From positions 40,087 to 104,086 of the forward strand of contig NZ_LAHP01000015.1 in the NCBI RefSeq assembly GCF_000987765.1: a stretch of 64,000 nucleotides of DNA. The letters run 5' to 3'. Source of the DNA: Arsukibacterium sp. MJ3 (GTDB lineage: Bacteria > Pseudomonadota > Gammaproteobacteria > Enterobacterales > Alteromonadaceae). Positions 1 to 9,602 of this stretch are shown one piece after another. The first letter of the stretch is position 1, and every line of letters begins with the position of its first letter. A program made the position numbers and the translations under genes. The notes beneath the pieces are model-generated. The model ran no database searches, was not told the origin of the DNA, and saw only the letters and a program-made list of their open reading frames with translations.

Positions 1-29
1 GGGCTGTCCAGCGCCTTAGGAGTTGTAAA

Positions 30-440
30 ATGAAATTAATCAACGGTTTTACCAAACAACAGGGCACTAGTTTGTTAGAGGTGTTAATAGCGGTATTGGT
101 TCTGGCAATTGGCATATTGGGTGTTGTTGGTTTGCAGTCGGTTAGTTTAAGAAGTACCAATACTGCACATGAGCGGGCCATGGCGGTGATTTTGTCAGAA
201 ACGTTATTTGAAGTGATGCGTGCTAACGGACCAATCGCAAGAACAGGTGCTTTTCAAATGGACTCTTGTGCTGGTGTGGTCGGTATTCCTGTTACAGCGG
301 ATTGGCAGCAAGATGTTAAGCAAGCAACATCAGAGTGTGCTGATGTTGCATGGAATGACGGAGTTTACACAATAACCATGGATTGGTCTGATCAAAGGCT
401 TAATGCCAGTTCCGTTGTTGTGATGGAGGTAAGGCCATGA
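30..440 (+). CDS. pilV: Type IV pilus minor pilin PilV
   Basis: Minor pilin thought to help prime pilus assembly with PilW, PilX, PilY1 and PilE in the inner membrane and periplasm. The 136-residue product has a short basic leader, then a type III prepilin cleavage site (Gly12 followed by TSLLEV, with Glu at mature position 5) and a hydrophobic helix to about residue 36. Two or three cysteines lie in the C-terminal half. A good ribosome binding site (AGGAG at 19-23) precedes the ATG. It overlaps pilW by 4 bases (ATGA), so the two are translationally coupled. It is the first gene of the pilus operon seen here; the 29 bases to its left hold nothing else recognisable. Confidence 0.85.
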   Translation: MKLINGFTKQQGTSLLEVLIAVLVLAIGILGVVGLQSVSLRSTNTAHERAMAVILSETLFEVMRANGPIARTGAFQMDSCAGVVGIPVTADWQQDVKQATSECADVAWNDGVYTITMDWSDQRLNASSVVVMEVRP

Positions 441-1357
441 GGAAATTCAAAGCGAGCAAGGGTTTCACATTAGTGGAGTTAATGATTGCTTTGGTATTGG
501 GTTTGGTTTTGTTAGGCGGCGTTATCGGTGTATTTTTGTCTAATCAAACCACCAACAGAGTTAACAATGAATTGGCTTCACTCCAAAGTAGTGCTCGCTT
601 GGCATTTCAATTGATGTCTCAAGATATTCGAAGCGCAGGTTTTGCCGGTTGCAATAATTCTGGCCGGGTAGTCAGTATTATTGCCGGTGCGCCAGCATGG
701 TCACAATGGAGTGGTGGTTTAGAGGGTTTTGCTATCGCAGCAAACGGGGTAAGCGAATCTATTCGTTTAATGTATGGTGCTGATGCTTCTGTTTCAGTAA
801 GTAGCCATGTGCCGCCACTCATTAATCTTAATGCTGACTCTACTCTTGAAGTTGGCGATATTGCTATGTTGTGTGATGACTCATTGGCCAGTGTTTTTCA
901 AGTGTCAGCCACAGGCGTCAATACCATTAATCATGCTGTCGCTGCCCCTTTAAATTGTGCTACAGATTTAGGATTTCAATTTCCATTTGTTTGTACCGAT
1001 GCCCGGCCCCGCATATATCCTGGCGGAGCTATGCTAATGCGCTTCGAGTCTGCACTGTGGTTAGTTGCGCCAAGTACTGATAATCCAGCAATAAATTCGT
1101 TATTCAGAGAAATAATTATTGGTGGCAATGTAATACGAGAAGAAGTGTTGTTTGGTGTAAGTAGTCTTACTTTTTCTTATCAAGACGGTGGTTTACCCTT
1201 TAATCCGGTGGCGTTTTCGCCAGCCGTTGCCATGGGCAACGTTACAGGTGTAGCAGTATCATTGTTAATGGACGCTGATGCTTTTACCAATGCGGATTTG
1301 CCATTAGAAATGCGTACCATTGAATTTTTTGCCTCCGTGCGAAACAGGTTGAGGTAG
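437..1357 (+). CDS. pilW: Type IV pilus minor pilin PilW
   Basis: Minor pilin of the PilW family (306 residues, a usual length). The leader ends at Gly9 before FTLVELMIA, the classical prepilin peptidase and N-methylation site, followed by a glycine-rich hydrophobic helix to about residue 33. The C-terminal two thirds is a globular periplasmic domain with cysteines that could form disulfides. The start overlaps the pilV stop. pilX begins four bases after its stop. The gene order pilV-pilW-pilX-pilY1-pilE matches the minor pilin operon of Pseudomonas and relatives. No defect is visible. Confidence 0.87.
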   Translation: MRKFKASKGFTLVELMIALVLGLVLLGGVIGVFLSNQTTNRVNNELASLQSSARLAFQLMSQDIRSAGFAGCNNSGRVVSIIAGAPAWSQWSGGLEGFAIAANGVSESIRLMYGADASVSVSSHVPPLINLNADSTLEVGDIAMLCDDSLASVFQVSATGVNTINHAVAAPLNCATDLGFQFPFVCTDARPRIYPGGAMLMRFESALWLVAPSTDNPAINSLFREIIIGGNVIREEVLFGVSSLTFSYQDGGLPFNPVAFSPAVAMGNVTGVAVSLLMDADAFTNADLPLEMRTIEFFASVRNRLR

Positions 1358-1361
1358 TAAT

Positions 1362-1874
1362 ATGCAAAATTATAATCGTCAAACAGGTGCGGTGTTGGTG
1401 GTGTCATTGCTACTACTGCTGGTTATTACTCTGGTGTCTGTTGCCAGTATGCAACGTTCAGTATTACAAGAAAGAATGACCGCAAACTTGTATGAGCGGC
1501 AATTAGCGGTACAGCAGGTTGAAGCCGCATTACGTTCTGCTGAAGTGTGGGTCGCAGCTCAGCTGCCAGATCCTAGAAACAGCATTCCTGCCAATAACTG
1601 GTTTTATGATGTGCCGGTAACAGCATTAACCGACCGTTGGCGCGACCCCTTAACCGATTGGCGAGCTGCACCAGCAATAAATACTGATATGGCTAATGCC
1701 GCACAATATTTTATTGAATATCTGGGGGAATGGCCGTCACCAATTAATCCTGATTGCGCCAGCGCCACAACAATTGAAGCCGATTGTTTGTCGCCCACTT
1801 TTCGTATTACCGCTCGAAACATTGTAACGCCGGGTACGCCGGAAGTGCAGATGCAAACCATTTGGCGTTTGTAA
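1362..1874 (+). CDS. pilX: Type IV pilus assembly protein PilX
   Basis: PilX-family minor pilin (170 residues). The N-terminus has the atypical PilX cleavage region: Gly9 followed by AVLVVSLLLLLVI, without the usual FTLxE. It then has the family-typical segment rich in Gln, Glu and Arg (residues 30-60) that follows the membrane helix. The remainder is a periplasmic domain with two cysteines near residues 127 and 137. It sits between pilW and pilY1, where PilX is expected, 18 bases before the pilY1 start. Family assignment rests on N-terminal character, length and position. Confidence 0.82.
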   Translation: MQNYNRQTGAVLVVSLLLLLVITLVSVASMQRSVLQERMTANLYERQLAVQQVEAALRSAEVWVAAQLPDPRNSIPANNWFYDVPVTALTDRWRDPLTDWRAAPAINTDMANAAQYFIEYLGEWPSPINPDCASATTIEADCLSPTFRITARNIVTPGTPEVQMQTIWRL

Positions 1875-1892
1875 GGTTATGAGGAATTTAAA

Positions 1893-4800
1893 ATGAGCAC
1901 TATGAACATAAAATCGAATAAGGTTTTACTAATGCTAAGCTTCGGTATGCTGTTTGGCGCATCAATCGCCCATGCCGCCACAACGCTTGCCATACCTCAG
2001 GTACCACTGCAAACAGGCAGTGATGTACCCCCGAACATTCTATTTATGCTGGACGATTCAGGCTCTATGGCCTGGTCTTACATGCCAGATGATATCAGCG
2101 GCATCTGTAATGACGGCACTAACGCTGCTAACAGGGCTCGTGGTAGATCGCCCAATGTTAATAAAGCTTACTTTGACCCAGCAATTACTTATCAGCCGCC
2201 ATTAGCAGCAGATGGAACACCTTATACACCCTCTGATTTCACATCAGCCAAAACGAATGGTTACGACAGTAGTTCTGGTACGGTGAATTTAAGGACAAAT
2301 TATAGAGCTACTTGGCATTATCAGTCTGGCAGTGTCAACCGTTATTGTGGTGAGTCGGGTGCGGCAGATTATTATTTATTTGACACGACGTTGTGTACCA
2401 ATGCTAGTAATAACAGCTGTTACAAACGCTACATTGTTGATGAACAAACTGCCGTAGTAAAAACCAATTTTGCTAATTGGTACTCATTCTACCGTACCCG
2501 ATTAATGTCTTCAAAAGCGGGTATAGGTAGAGCATTCCAAACCTTGCCAGAGACAATGCGGGTAGGCTATGGCCGGCTTAATCGAAGCCCAGAAGTAGAG
2601 CGTGGGGTAAGGGCATTTGAGGGTGTGGGTAAAAATCAATTTTATAATTGGCTTTATGGCCGCCCAGATACCACTTCCGGTACGCCTTTAAAAGCAACGT
2701 TGCAAGCAGCTGGAGAATACTTTAAAACTGCAGAACCATACCGGGCTGAGCCGGAAAACAGCAGTAGTGGTTTAGTTTCTTGTCGGCAAAATTTTACTGT
2801 GTTAATGACCGATGGTTTTTATACTAACCAAAATCGTGGTTTTAGTGATTCTGATGGCGATGGCAGAAGTGACACCCTGGCTGACATTGCCCATTTTTAT
2901 TGGAAAACTGATTTACGTACAGATTTAGATAATAATGTGCCTAGCGGCTCACTTGACCCCGCTGATTGGCAACATATGGTGACTTATGGCGTTGGTTTGG
3001 GTGTTGACGGCTCACTTGATCCAGTTGTTGCCAAAAATTGGCCAATTAATGATAGCCGTTGGCCTACACCTAATACTAACCCACGGAAAATTGATGACTT
3101 ATTGCATGCTGGGGTGAATAGTCGTGGTGGCTTTTTTAGCGCCAAAGATCCCGATACCTTTAATAGTGAATTAACTAATACGCTGCGCAATATCGTTAAT
3201 CGCGTGGCGTCAGCTTCCAACCTTGCTGCAACGACAACGTCATTACAAGAAGACAACAGTGTTTTTCAGGCATCGTTTAATACCTCCTCTTGGAGTGGTG
3301 ATCTAGTCAGCCGCGATGTTGCAACATTAGGTGTGCAGTGGACCGCTAACTTCCCCGTTTGGAGCACACGTAAAATTCAAACTACCCGTGGCGCTGGTGC
3401 CAACCCCAGTACATTTGATTTTACCTGGAGTAATTTAAATAGCAGCGAAAGGGCGTTACTAAATAATGAGGATACTGTTGATTATCTGCGAGGATTGAGA
3501 ACTAAAGAGCAAACAGCCACGAATCCAACGGGTACTTTTCGGGAAAGAACCTCTGTATTAGGTGATATTGCCCACTCTGCGCCGGTATATATTGGCGAGT
3601 CTCAAAATAGAAATTACCAACGCTATAACTGGGACGGCGCTGACAGTTATCAGGCATTTGTTACCGCAACTAAAACCCGAAGCCCTAGGTTATATGTTGG
3701 CGCCAACGATGGCATGTTGCATTCGTTTAATGCAGATGCATCAGCACCGACGGCAGGTATAGAAACTTTTGCATATGTACCGCAAGCAATGATGGCAACG
3801 GGTTCTCGTTTAGCTGATTTTGCTAACCTTGACTATGAACATCGTTTTTATGTTGATGGCTCACCGACAGTAGCTGATGTTTATATTAATGGTAGTTGGA
3901 AATCAGTGTTGGTTAGTACCTTAGGTCGCGGTGGCGAATGGATGTTTGCTTTAGATGTCACTAACCCTAACGATATAAAAATATTGTGGGATATAAAAGT
4001 TCCTGAAGTAGGTATTATGCCACATAAGCCTTTAATTACCCGCTTAAATAATGGTCGTTGGTCTGTGGTGACTGGCTATGGTTATAACAATACTGCAAGC
4101 AAATCAGGTTTAATGGTCATCGATTTGGAAAGAGGAGCGGATTTACCTATTATTAAGATGGAAACTTCTGGAACTGAAGCAATTGGTCTTGCTCAGATAG
4201 AAGGTTGGGATCAGAATAAGAACGGTAATACAGATTGGATATTTGCTGGTGATATTAATGGCAACGTTTGGAAATTTGATCTAAGTGCAACGTCTACTAG
4301 TGCTTGGGCCTTAGCTTATTCTGCTTCTCCACTATTCGTTGCTAAAGATACTGACGGTAATCGGCAACCCATTACCGGTGGCGTAACACTGCAAAGTCAC
4401 CCGGATACCGCAGAGTTATGGGTATTCTTTGGTACGGGTAAATTTATAGAAACTGGTGACAGTGTTAATGCTGATAGCCAAAGCTGGTATGGTATTAAAG
4501 ACGGCTCTCCTATTACTGATAGAAGTTTGCTGGCGTCTCGTACCTTGAGTAACGTAACCTATGTAAACCCAGACACGGGTGAAAATCGACCCGCGCGCAG
4601 TGTACCCATTGCTGCAGCAAATGATATGGATGGTAAGCGGGGTTGGGTAATGGATTTACCAGATATTCGTGAGCGCATTAATTCAAAACCAAGATTTGTT
4701 GGCGGAAATTTGATAATGAATACTATTATTCCGGATACCGACCTTTGTAATCCTCAAGGTGATGGCTGGATCATGGCGGTGGACCCGTTTAAAGGGAGCC

Positions 4801-5033
4801 GATTATCAGGACCTCCATTCTTCGATGTTGATAGGGACGATGCGTTTGACGAGGGTGACGAGCTGCCTGATGGTTCATCCCCGAGTGGGCTTAGATTTTC
4901 TGGTATGCCAGGCGAGCCAGTCTTTGTTGGTGATGAAATGTTGGTAGGTGACTCCAGAGTCGCTATAGATTCTAGTCGAGTTAACCTACAAGTTCGTCGG
5001 GGACGTTTATCATGGCGTGAGGTGATTAACTAA
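1893..5033 (+). CDS. pilY1: Type IV pilus tip/assembly protein PilY1
   Basis: Large secreted pilus-associated adhesin and assembly factor, 1046 residues. A signal peptide ends near AHA at 26-28. A von Willebrand A-like N-terminal region starts with a MIDAS-type motif, D54-x-S56-x-S58. A second Asp-rich stretch ([10 protein letters not shown], about residue 320) could bind calcium. The C-terminal half matches the PilY1 beta-propeller, with the known calcium-site segment at about residues 773-781 (DQNKNGNTD, so DxNxNxxxD with Asn where Pseudomonas PilY1 has the third Asp), followed by the [16 protein letters not shown] blade. In relatives PilY1 primes pili and takes part in surface sensing. The stop overlaps the pilE start by one base (TAATG). 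Confidence 0.9.
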   Translation: MSTMNIKSNKVLLMLSFGMLFGASIAHAATTLAIPQVPLQTGSDVPPNILFMLDDSGSMAWSYMPDDISGICNDGTNAANRARGRSPNVNKAYFDPAITYQPPLAADGTPYTPSDFTSAKTNGYDSSSGTVNLRTNYRATWHYQSGSVNRYCGESGAADYYLFDTTLCTNASNNSCYKRYIVDEQTAVVKTNFANWYSFYRTRLMSSKAGIGRAFQTLPETMRVGYGRLNRSPEVERGVRAFEGVGKNQFYNWLYGRPDTTSGTPLKATLQAAGEYFKTAEPYRAEPENSSSGLVSCRQNFTVLMTDGFYTNQNRGFSDSDGDGRSDTLADIAHFYWKTDLRTDLDNNVPSGSLDPADWQHMVTYGVGLGVDGSLDPVVAKNWPINDSRWPTPNTNPRKIDDLLHAGVNSRGGFFSAKDPDTFNSELTNTLRNIVNRVASASNLAATTTSLQEDNSVFQASFNTSSWSGDLVSRDVATLGVQWTANFPVWSTRKIQTTRGAGANPSTFDFTWSNLNSSERALLNNEDTVDYLRGLRTKEQTATNPTGTFRERTSVLGDIAHSAPVYIGESQNRNYQRYNWDGADSYQAFVTATKTRSPRLYVGANDGMLHSFNADASAPTAGIETFAYVPQAMMATGSRLADFANLDYEHRFYVDGSPTVADVYINGSWKSVLVSTLGRGGEWMFALDVTNPNDIKILWDIKVPEVGIMPHKPLITRLNNGRWSVVTGYGYNNTASKSGLMVIDLERGADLPIIKMETSGTEAIGLAQIEGWDQNKNGNTDWIFAGDINGNVWKFDLSATSTSAWALAYSASPLFVAKDTDGNRQPITGGVTLQSHPDTAELWVFFGTGKFIETGDSVNADSQSWYGIKDGSPITDRSLLASRTLSNVTYVNPDTGENRPARSVPIAAANDMDGKRGWVMDLPDIRERINSKPRFVGGNLIMNTIIPDTDLCNPQGDGWIMAVDPFKGSRLSGPPFFDVDRDDAFDEGDELPDGSSPSGLRFSGMPGEPVFVGDEMLVGDSRVAIDSSRVNLQVRRGRLSWREVIN

Positions 5034-5455
5034 TGGTTGCATATTCGACTAAACAACAAGGTATGACCTTAATTGAAATTATGATCGTGGTAGCAATCGT
5101 TGGCATACTGGCCTCGATTGCTTACCCTTCTTATCAGAACTATGTTTTACGCAGTCATCGGGCGGCAGCTACCGGTTGTTTACTGGAGTTATCACAATTT
5201 ATGGAGCGTAATTACACGCAGAATATGCGCTATGATTCTGTTGGGTTTGCTTTGCCTAATTTGCAGTGCAGTACAGAAGCAGCAAATAGATATACTTTTG
5301 GCAGTGTACAGGCGCAGCGAACCTATACAGTAACGGCAACGGCTATCGGGCCACAAGTAAATGATACTGACTGTGCAACGCTGGGTATCAACCAGGCCGG
5401 TACTAAGCTGGTCAACAATGACAGTGTTGCAGCAGCAGTTGCCGCATGCTGGTAA
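5033..5455 (+). CDS. pilE: Type IV pilin-like protein PilE (first copy)
   Basis: Prepilin of the PilE/minor pilin class, 140 residues. The leader ends at Gly10 before [24 protein letters not shown], the full N-terminal methylation motif with Glu5 and the pilin alpha-1 helix. Four cysteines follow; two near the C-terminus could form the usual D-region disulfide, and Cys is the second-last residue. It is the last gene of the first minor pilin operon and overlaps the pilY1 stop by one base. It is a PilE-type minor pilin rather than clearly the major PilA. A second, related copy lies at 8592-8993. Confidence 0.85.
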   Translation: MVAYSTKQQGMTLIEIMIVVAIVGILASIAYPSYQNYVLRSHRAAATGCLLELSQFMERNYTQNMRYDSVGFALPNLQCSTEAANRYTFGSVQAQRTYTVTATAIGPQVNDTDCATLGINQAGTKLVNNDSVAAAVAACW

Positions 5456-5532
5456 TTTATTGCATTTAAGTTTGATCTTTTGAAATAATGTTGTAACTTT
5501 ATAGTTAAGTAAAATAACTATGGCATAGGGAC

Positions 5533-6036
5533 ATGCAGTTACAACGCGGCTTTAGCCTGTTAGAAGTGTTAATTACCTTACTGATCTTAAAACTGGGGTT
5601 GCTTGGCGTACTGGCCGGGCAAACCCTGGCGCTGCAATATGTTATTGATGCTACGCAACGCACCACTGCGGTTGCGCTAACAGCAACCCTGCTACACGAA
5701 CTTGGCGCGAGTATTACTAACCACCCCGATTTTAGCCTGGAGCTCACTGTTGATAGTGCGGCAGAATTGCCTGTTTGTAATGCTACCACGCGCTGTACTA
5801 ATGCTGAGCTGCGGCATTATCAATTAGCCCGTTGGCAGCAATTATGGCAACACCACCCGGAAATGGGCAGAGCTGCACCGTTGTTTACGCCACAGTTTTG
5901 CTTACAATTTGCGGATAATAGCCTGCAGTTACAAGCCAGTTGGCAGCAGCGCGCTCATGCTGAAGCTAGCCACACCGCAAGTTGCGCTGCTGGGCCGGGG
6001 CGTTCGGCTATAAGCTTGACTGCACGGATACCCTGA
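5533..6036 (+). CDS. pilV: Type IV pilus minor pilin PilV (second operon)
   Basis: Second PilV-like minor pilin (167 residues). A very short leader, MQLQRG, precedes FSLLEVLITLLILKLGLLGVLAGQ, which has the prepilin motif with Glu5. The long hydrophobic helix is followed by the PilV-type stretch ending in a Leu- and Glu-rich helix. Four cysteines lie in the second half. The start follows a weak ribosome binding site (TAGGG). It opens a second minor pilin operon 77 bases after the first; the gap has no clear terminator. The stop overlaps the next start (TGATG). Similarity to the first PilV is limited to the N-terminus. Confidence 0.8.
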   Translation: MQLQRGFSLLEVLITLLILKLGLLGVLAGQTLALQYVIDATQRTTAVALTATLLHELGASITNHPDFSLELTVDSAAELPVCNATTRCTNAELRHYQLARWQQLWQHHPEMGRAAPLFTPQFCLQFADNSLQLQASWQQRAHAEASHTASCAAGPGRSAISLTARIP

Positions 6037-6992
6037 TGATAATTAATCGCGGCTTTTCATTAGTTGAGCTGTTAATTGCCATGTTACTTGGTGCGGTATT
6101 ATTGGGTTTTACCGTACAAATTTTTGCCAGCTTAACTGCATCGAGCAGGCAAAGTCAGCAATTGGCGCAGCTGCAGCAAAATGGTCAGCTGGCCCTAAAC
6201 TTATTGCATAACGAATTACAAAATACCGGCTTTTGGGGCGGTATTAGCCATAACGATATTAGTGAAGCATTGGTTGATATGCCGCCGCCACTGCCCGATT
6301 GCAAAGAGGGTGATATTGACAGCGGTAGCTTTCCGATAGCCGGTCAGGCTTTTACCAGTATTTATGCTATAACCGCCGCGCCGGGTCGCCAGCTTAATTG
6401 CCTGACATCGTTAGTAAGCAATAGCGAAGTGCTGCAATTAAAACGAGCAATTGGCTTAGCGGTTTTGCGCGCAGAGCTGCGGCCTAATCGTTTTTATATT
6501 GCACCGCACTGGCAACAAAGCCGCTTTATTAGCCATGACAGCGCAGATCTTGCCGACGATAGTGTGTTTTATCCTTATCAGCATTTATTGTTTTACATAC
6601 AACATCAGCGTGTTGATGAGCAAATTGTACCGGTTTTAATGCGTAAAAGACTGGTGCGTAGTAGTAGTGGTGTGGCCCGTATTGCAACCGATTCAATAAT
6701 AGATGGTGTAGAACGCCTGCATTTTGAATTTGGCATAGATGCCAATCTCGATGGCAGTTTAAATTATACGTTACCCACTGCTTTAATGACTAACCTGCAT
6801 TGGCAGCAGCAACACGGCCGTATCGTCAGTATCCGTTTTTATGTTTTGTTACGCAGCATCTTGCCAGACCGTCGTTATGTAAATCAGCAGACTTATCAAA
6901 TGGGTGCCAGTCGCTTTGTCGCGCCGGATGATCATTATCGACGTTTATTATTGGTGGGCAGTGTCTATTTTAACAATGCCACTTATGAGTAA
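6036..6992 (+). CDS. pilW: Type IV pilus minor pilin PilW (second operon)
   Basis: PilW-family minor pilin, 318 residues from ATG 6036. An upstream in-frame ATG at 5982 lies inside pilV and would bury the prepilin leader. With the chosen start the leader is MIINRG, cleaved before FSLVELLIAML, with a helix to about residue 30. The middle carries the PilW-type sequence (QLQQNGQLALNLLHNELQNTGFWGG), which in the first copy reads as a similar Ser/Arg-rich helix ending in SAGFAGC. The start overlaps the pilV stop by one base. The next gene begins 48 bases later with a strong ribosome binding site. Confidence 0.82.
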   Translation: MIINRGFSLVELLIAMLLGAVLLGFTVQIFASLTASSRQSQQLAQLQQNGQLALNLLHNELQNTGFWGGISHNDISEALVDMPPPLPDCKEGDIDSGSFPIAGQAFTSIYAITAAPGRQLNCLTSLVSNSEVLQLKRAIGLAVLRAELRPNRFYIAPHWQQSRFISHDSADLADDSVFYPYQHLLFYIQHQRVDEQIVPVLMRKRLVRSSSGVARIATDSIIDGVERLHFEFGIDANLDGSLNYTLPTALMTNLHWQQQHGRIVSIRFYVLLRSILPDRRYVNQQTYQMGASRFVAPDDHYRRLLLVGSVYFNNATYE

Positions 6993-7040
6993 CAGGTATT
7001 CATATAACCTATTTACAACAACCTAAAACAGGGAGGTTTT

Positions 7041-7424
7041 ATGCGACAGAGCGGTATGGCGCTGATAAGCGCTTTAATCTTTCTGCTGGTAATGCTGTTA
7101 ATTGTCAGTGCCAATTTATTTATTAGTCAAATGAGCATTAAATCAGCTCAGGCGGCACAACAGCAGTTGCTGTTTGAGCAGCAAGCACTGGCTGCGCATC
7201 TTAGCTCAGTTAGTGCTGCTACCAGTGACAGTAGCGAAGTAGAATTAGCTGAAGTTAGCCGTTGCCCTGCCAGTTATGCAATTTGGTCAGACAGCATCAT
7301 ACAGTGCGACGTACTTACACTGGCTACCCGTTTGCTGTCTGACGATAGTCGGTTTGCCACCAGTTACAGTAGCATGTTGTTACGCCAGCGGCTGGTGCCC
7401 GGGGAGGTGCTAGATGTCGAGTAA
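7041..7424 (+). CDS. PilX-like minor pilin (second operon)
   Basis: Short PilX-like protein, 127 residues against 170 for the first copy. The N-terminus MRQSGMALISALIFLLVMLLIVSANLFISQM resembles PilX: Gly5, then a hydrophobic helix with no Glu5, and then a Gln/Ala-rich helix. Two cysteines follow near residues 78 and 91. A strong ribosome binding site (GGGAGG) lies just upstream. It overlaps the next gene by 11 bases. The assignment comes mainly from position between PilW and the PilY1-like gene and from the N-terminal helix; sequence identity with the first PilX is low. Confidence 0.65.
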   Translation: MRQSGMALISALIFLLVMLLIVSANLFISQMSIKSAQAAQQQLLFEQQALAAHLSSVSAATSDSSEVELAEVSRCPASYAIWSDSIIQCDVLTLATRLLSDDSRFATSYSSMLLRQRLVPGEVLDVE

Positions 7425-8592
7425 TAAGCTAATGCCTGGTGTCAGGCAAAATGGCAGGACACGGATGCCCGCCAGTCAGCTGGCAAAGTTTGGCCCCTTG
7501 CTGGCGATTATAGTGCTTACCCTGTTAGCGGCTGTTGTGCTGAGTTTTAGCGCGCTAGCCACAGTAGCTGCTTGTTGGCGGCAAGCGGCAGTGCCGCAAT
7601 TGCTGGAATTAGAAGATAGCAGCAGTGCAGGCCCAAGGCAGCGCTTTTTACAGCATAACGACACAGCAGAAAGCGGCCAGTTGGCGCTTTATGCCTTAGA
7701 CAGTACCCTGCCGTTTTCTTCACTAACAGCATGGCCATTATCAGAAGGTGTTGGGCCGGCCGCGCCTTTTTATGCCAGCCCACAGCCGTTCGACAGTAAT
7801 TATGATGGGGTAGTGGATCATCTATTTAGTATCGACTTTACCGGCCGGGTTTGGTTAACCGGAATTACTGCAGCGGGGTTTGGTAGCACCTTGCTACTGG
7901 CCGACTTAGCCAGCCGTGAGTGGCGTTTTATTGGCAGTCTGGGTGTTTTTGAGGTGAGTTTGCCGTTATTACTGCGCCCATCAGGCTTGCAAGGGCGACA
8001 TAAGCTGTTGTTATTAATTGCCCGTAATATTAGTAACGGTGAAGATGCCATAGTATCACTGCGTTTACCCGCGGATATTACTGCAGCCAGTTTGCTGCGT
8101 TTTGACACCTTAGTTGACCGCTCAGTGCTATCTGCAACCGAGCGGGAATATGGGCTAAGTAACGAGCAGTGGTTTAGTTTACTTAATGGTGCAGGCTGGT
8201 GGGCACGGTTATCAGGTCAACTTACCCAGCCGCCACAGGTAGTTGCTGGAGTGATCTACAGTGCTGTCGCCACGAGTGATTTCAGTGCGCTGGAGTGTGC
8301 CACTGAACATGCTGAACATAGTCTAGTGGCAATGCATTTGCACAGTGCTGGTTTGGTTTATAACCAACGGCGGTTTCTCCTGGCAAGCGGCGTAGGGAAG
8401 TTAACCTTGCAGCTGCAACCTGATGGTACGGCGGCGTTGATTTTAAACAGTGTTACTGAGCAGCACACCGCGTTAACAGAATTAGTTAGCCTATCGCCAG
8501 ATTGTCTGGAGTGTACTGCACCATTACGGCTAGATCAGTTTCCACGGTGGTTAAAGTTAGCCACCTATCGCCAGGAAACCGGAGCTCACTAA
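7414..8592 (+). CDS. Reduced PilY1-like protein with one calcium-site motif
   Basis: Not a recognised family as a whole (392 residues). It holds the pilY1 position in an otherwise complete second minor pilin operon. The N-terminus has a hydrophobic segment at about 27-52 (anchor or signal). The key piece is at 127-135, DSNYDGVVD, an exact DxNxDxxxD calcium motif followed by [16 protein letters not shown]. This matches the PilY1 propeller blade seen in the full-length protein upstream (DxNxNxxxD then [16 protein letters not shown]). No von Willebrand A domain is present, and the MIDAS motif is missing. The 3' part has four cysteines. Likely a PilY1 relative cut down to part of the propeller; its function is inferred from context only. 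Start ATG 7414 has a GGGGAGG site. Confidence 0.6.
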   Translation: MSSNKLMPGVRQNGRTRMPASQLAKFGPLLAIIVLTLLAAVVLSFSALATVAACWRQAAVPQLLELEDSSSAGPRQRFLQHNDTAESGQLALYALDSTLPFSSLTAWPLSEGVGPAAPFYASPQPFDSNYDGVVDHLFSIDFTGRVWLTGITAAGFGSTLLLADLASREWRFIGSLGVFEVSLPLLLRPSGLQGRHKLLLLIARNISNGEDAIVSLRLPADITAASLLRFDTLVDRSVLSATEREYGLSNEQWFSLLNGAGWWARLSGQLTQPPQVVAGVIYSAVATSDFSALECATEHAEHSLVAMHLHSAGLVYNQRRFLLASGVGKLTLQLQPDGTAALILNSVTEQHTALTELVSLSPDCLECTAPLRLDQFPRWLKLATYRQETGAH

Positions 8593-8993
8593 TGAAAAAC
8601 CAAGGTTTTAGTTTAATTGAATTAATGGTAACCGTGGCGATAGTCGGCATTCTTAGTGCTATCGCTTACCCTTCATATCAGCACTATGTGCTGAAAACTC
8701 ATCGGGCAGAAGCCAGCAGGCTGCTGTTAACTACAGCCAATTTACAGGAGCGGCAATTAGCTGATTATGGTCGATATACCGATGATCTGGCCTTACTCGG
8801 TCTGGCCGCTGATGGTATTAGCGCCAGTGGCCGTTATCAGTTGCAGGTAAATTTAGCTGATGCCAGTAGCTATGTGCTGGAAGCACGGGCTCAGGGCGCG
8901 CAAGCCGCTGATCTGGATTGTCTGGTATTTACCCTAGACCATACCGGACAGCGAAACCATAGCATACCTGAAGCACGTTATTGTTGGGATTAA
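8592..8993 (+). CDS. pilE: Type IV pilin-like protein PilE (second copy)
   Basis: PilE-type prepilin, 133 residues from ATG 8592, which overlaps the previous stop by one base. A longer reading from 8502 would precede the leader and is rejected. Leader MKNQG, then [36 protein letters not shown], closely resembling the first PilE copy ([17 protein letters not shown]). Two C-terminal cysteines (near 116 and 131) fit a D-region disulfide. It closes the second minor pilin operon. The next gene is convergent, with only 6 bases between the stops. Confidence 0.85.
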   Translation: MKNQGFSLIELMVTVAIVGILSAIAYPSYQHYVLKTHRAEASRLLLTTANLQERQLADYGRYTDDLALLGLAADGISASGRYQLQVNLADASSYVLEARAQGAQAADLDCLVFTLDHTGQRNHSIPEARYCWD

Positions 8994-8999
8994 CAGAAA

Positions 9000-9497
9000 T
9001 TAACTGGGGCAGGGTGCATCCTGAAAGGTTAAGCGGTTTCGTCCTGCCTGGTTTAGTACTAACGTATAATGCCAACGAAACGAAGCTTGCGGGCAATAGT
9101 AAAAGGTACCATTTTCTAACGCATTTAAACTGCCATCGCGGCGAAACTGTAGTTGGCTGCGGTTGTATTTTAACCGATGCTGGCTAAAAACAGGGGAGAG
9201 TTGTCGCAATACATATTCGGTGTCGTTATGTGGATTAAGCAAACTCATCACCAGTGGATAGCTATGCCAGCTGCTTTGGCATTCGGTGCCTGACAGCGGA
9301 CATAACCGTACGGGCTGCTGGCTGCTTGCCGCCTGAATGCGGGCATACCCCAGGTGGCGGCTTAACTGCTGCATATAACTGCCGGCCCGTTGTTTGTTAA
9401 TTAGTTCTGACAGCGCAGGTAGGGCAATTTGCAATAAAATAGCCATTATCGCTAATGCCAGCATCAGCTCGAGTAAGGTTAGGCCTCGTTGTTTCAT
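9000..9497 (-). CDS. fimT: GspH/FimT-type minor pilin
   Basis: GspH/FimT/FimU-family pseudopilin, 165 residues. The leader MKQRG precedes LTLLELMLALAIMAILLQIALPALSELI, a prepilin motif with Glu5. The region around residues 36-62 (QRAGSYMQQLSRHLGYARIQ) is the typical GspH/FimT helix, and ends in a domain with four cysteines. It is transcribed toward the second minor pilin operon. In Pseudomonas FimT or FimU precedes pilV on the same strand; here it is inverted, so it has its own promoter. FimT proteins can bind DNA in natural transformation; whether this one does is not shown by the sequence. Confidence 0.8.
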   Translation of the reverse strand: MKQRGLTLLELMLALAIMAILLQIALPALSELINKQRAGSYMQQLSRHLGYARIQAASSQQPVRLCPLSGTECQSSWHSYPLVMSLLNPHNDTEYVLRQLSPVFSQHRLKYNRSQLQFRRDGSLNALENGTFYYCPQASFRWHYTLVLNQAGRNRLTFQDAPCPS

Positions 9498-9566
9498 CTT
9501 TGCTCCTTGCTAAAATTAGCAATAAAGGTAAGCAAAGTGTAGCAAATATATTTAATAATAGTTTTT

Positions 9567-9600
9567 ATGTTTAACGCCAGCCATGCCTGGCGTTAAACAT
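9567..9600. repeat. Perfect 14-bp inverted repeat downstream of nadE
   Basis: The arm ATGTTTAACGCCAG (9567-9580) is repeated exactly inverted at 9587-9600 with a six-base loop. It sits three bases beyond the nadE stop on the minus strand. No T-tract follows on either strand, so it is not a textbook intrinsic terminator. It may act as a 3' mRNA-stabilising hairpin or a weak terminator for nadE. Confidence 0.5.
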
Positions 9601-9602
9601 TA

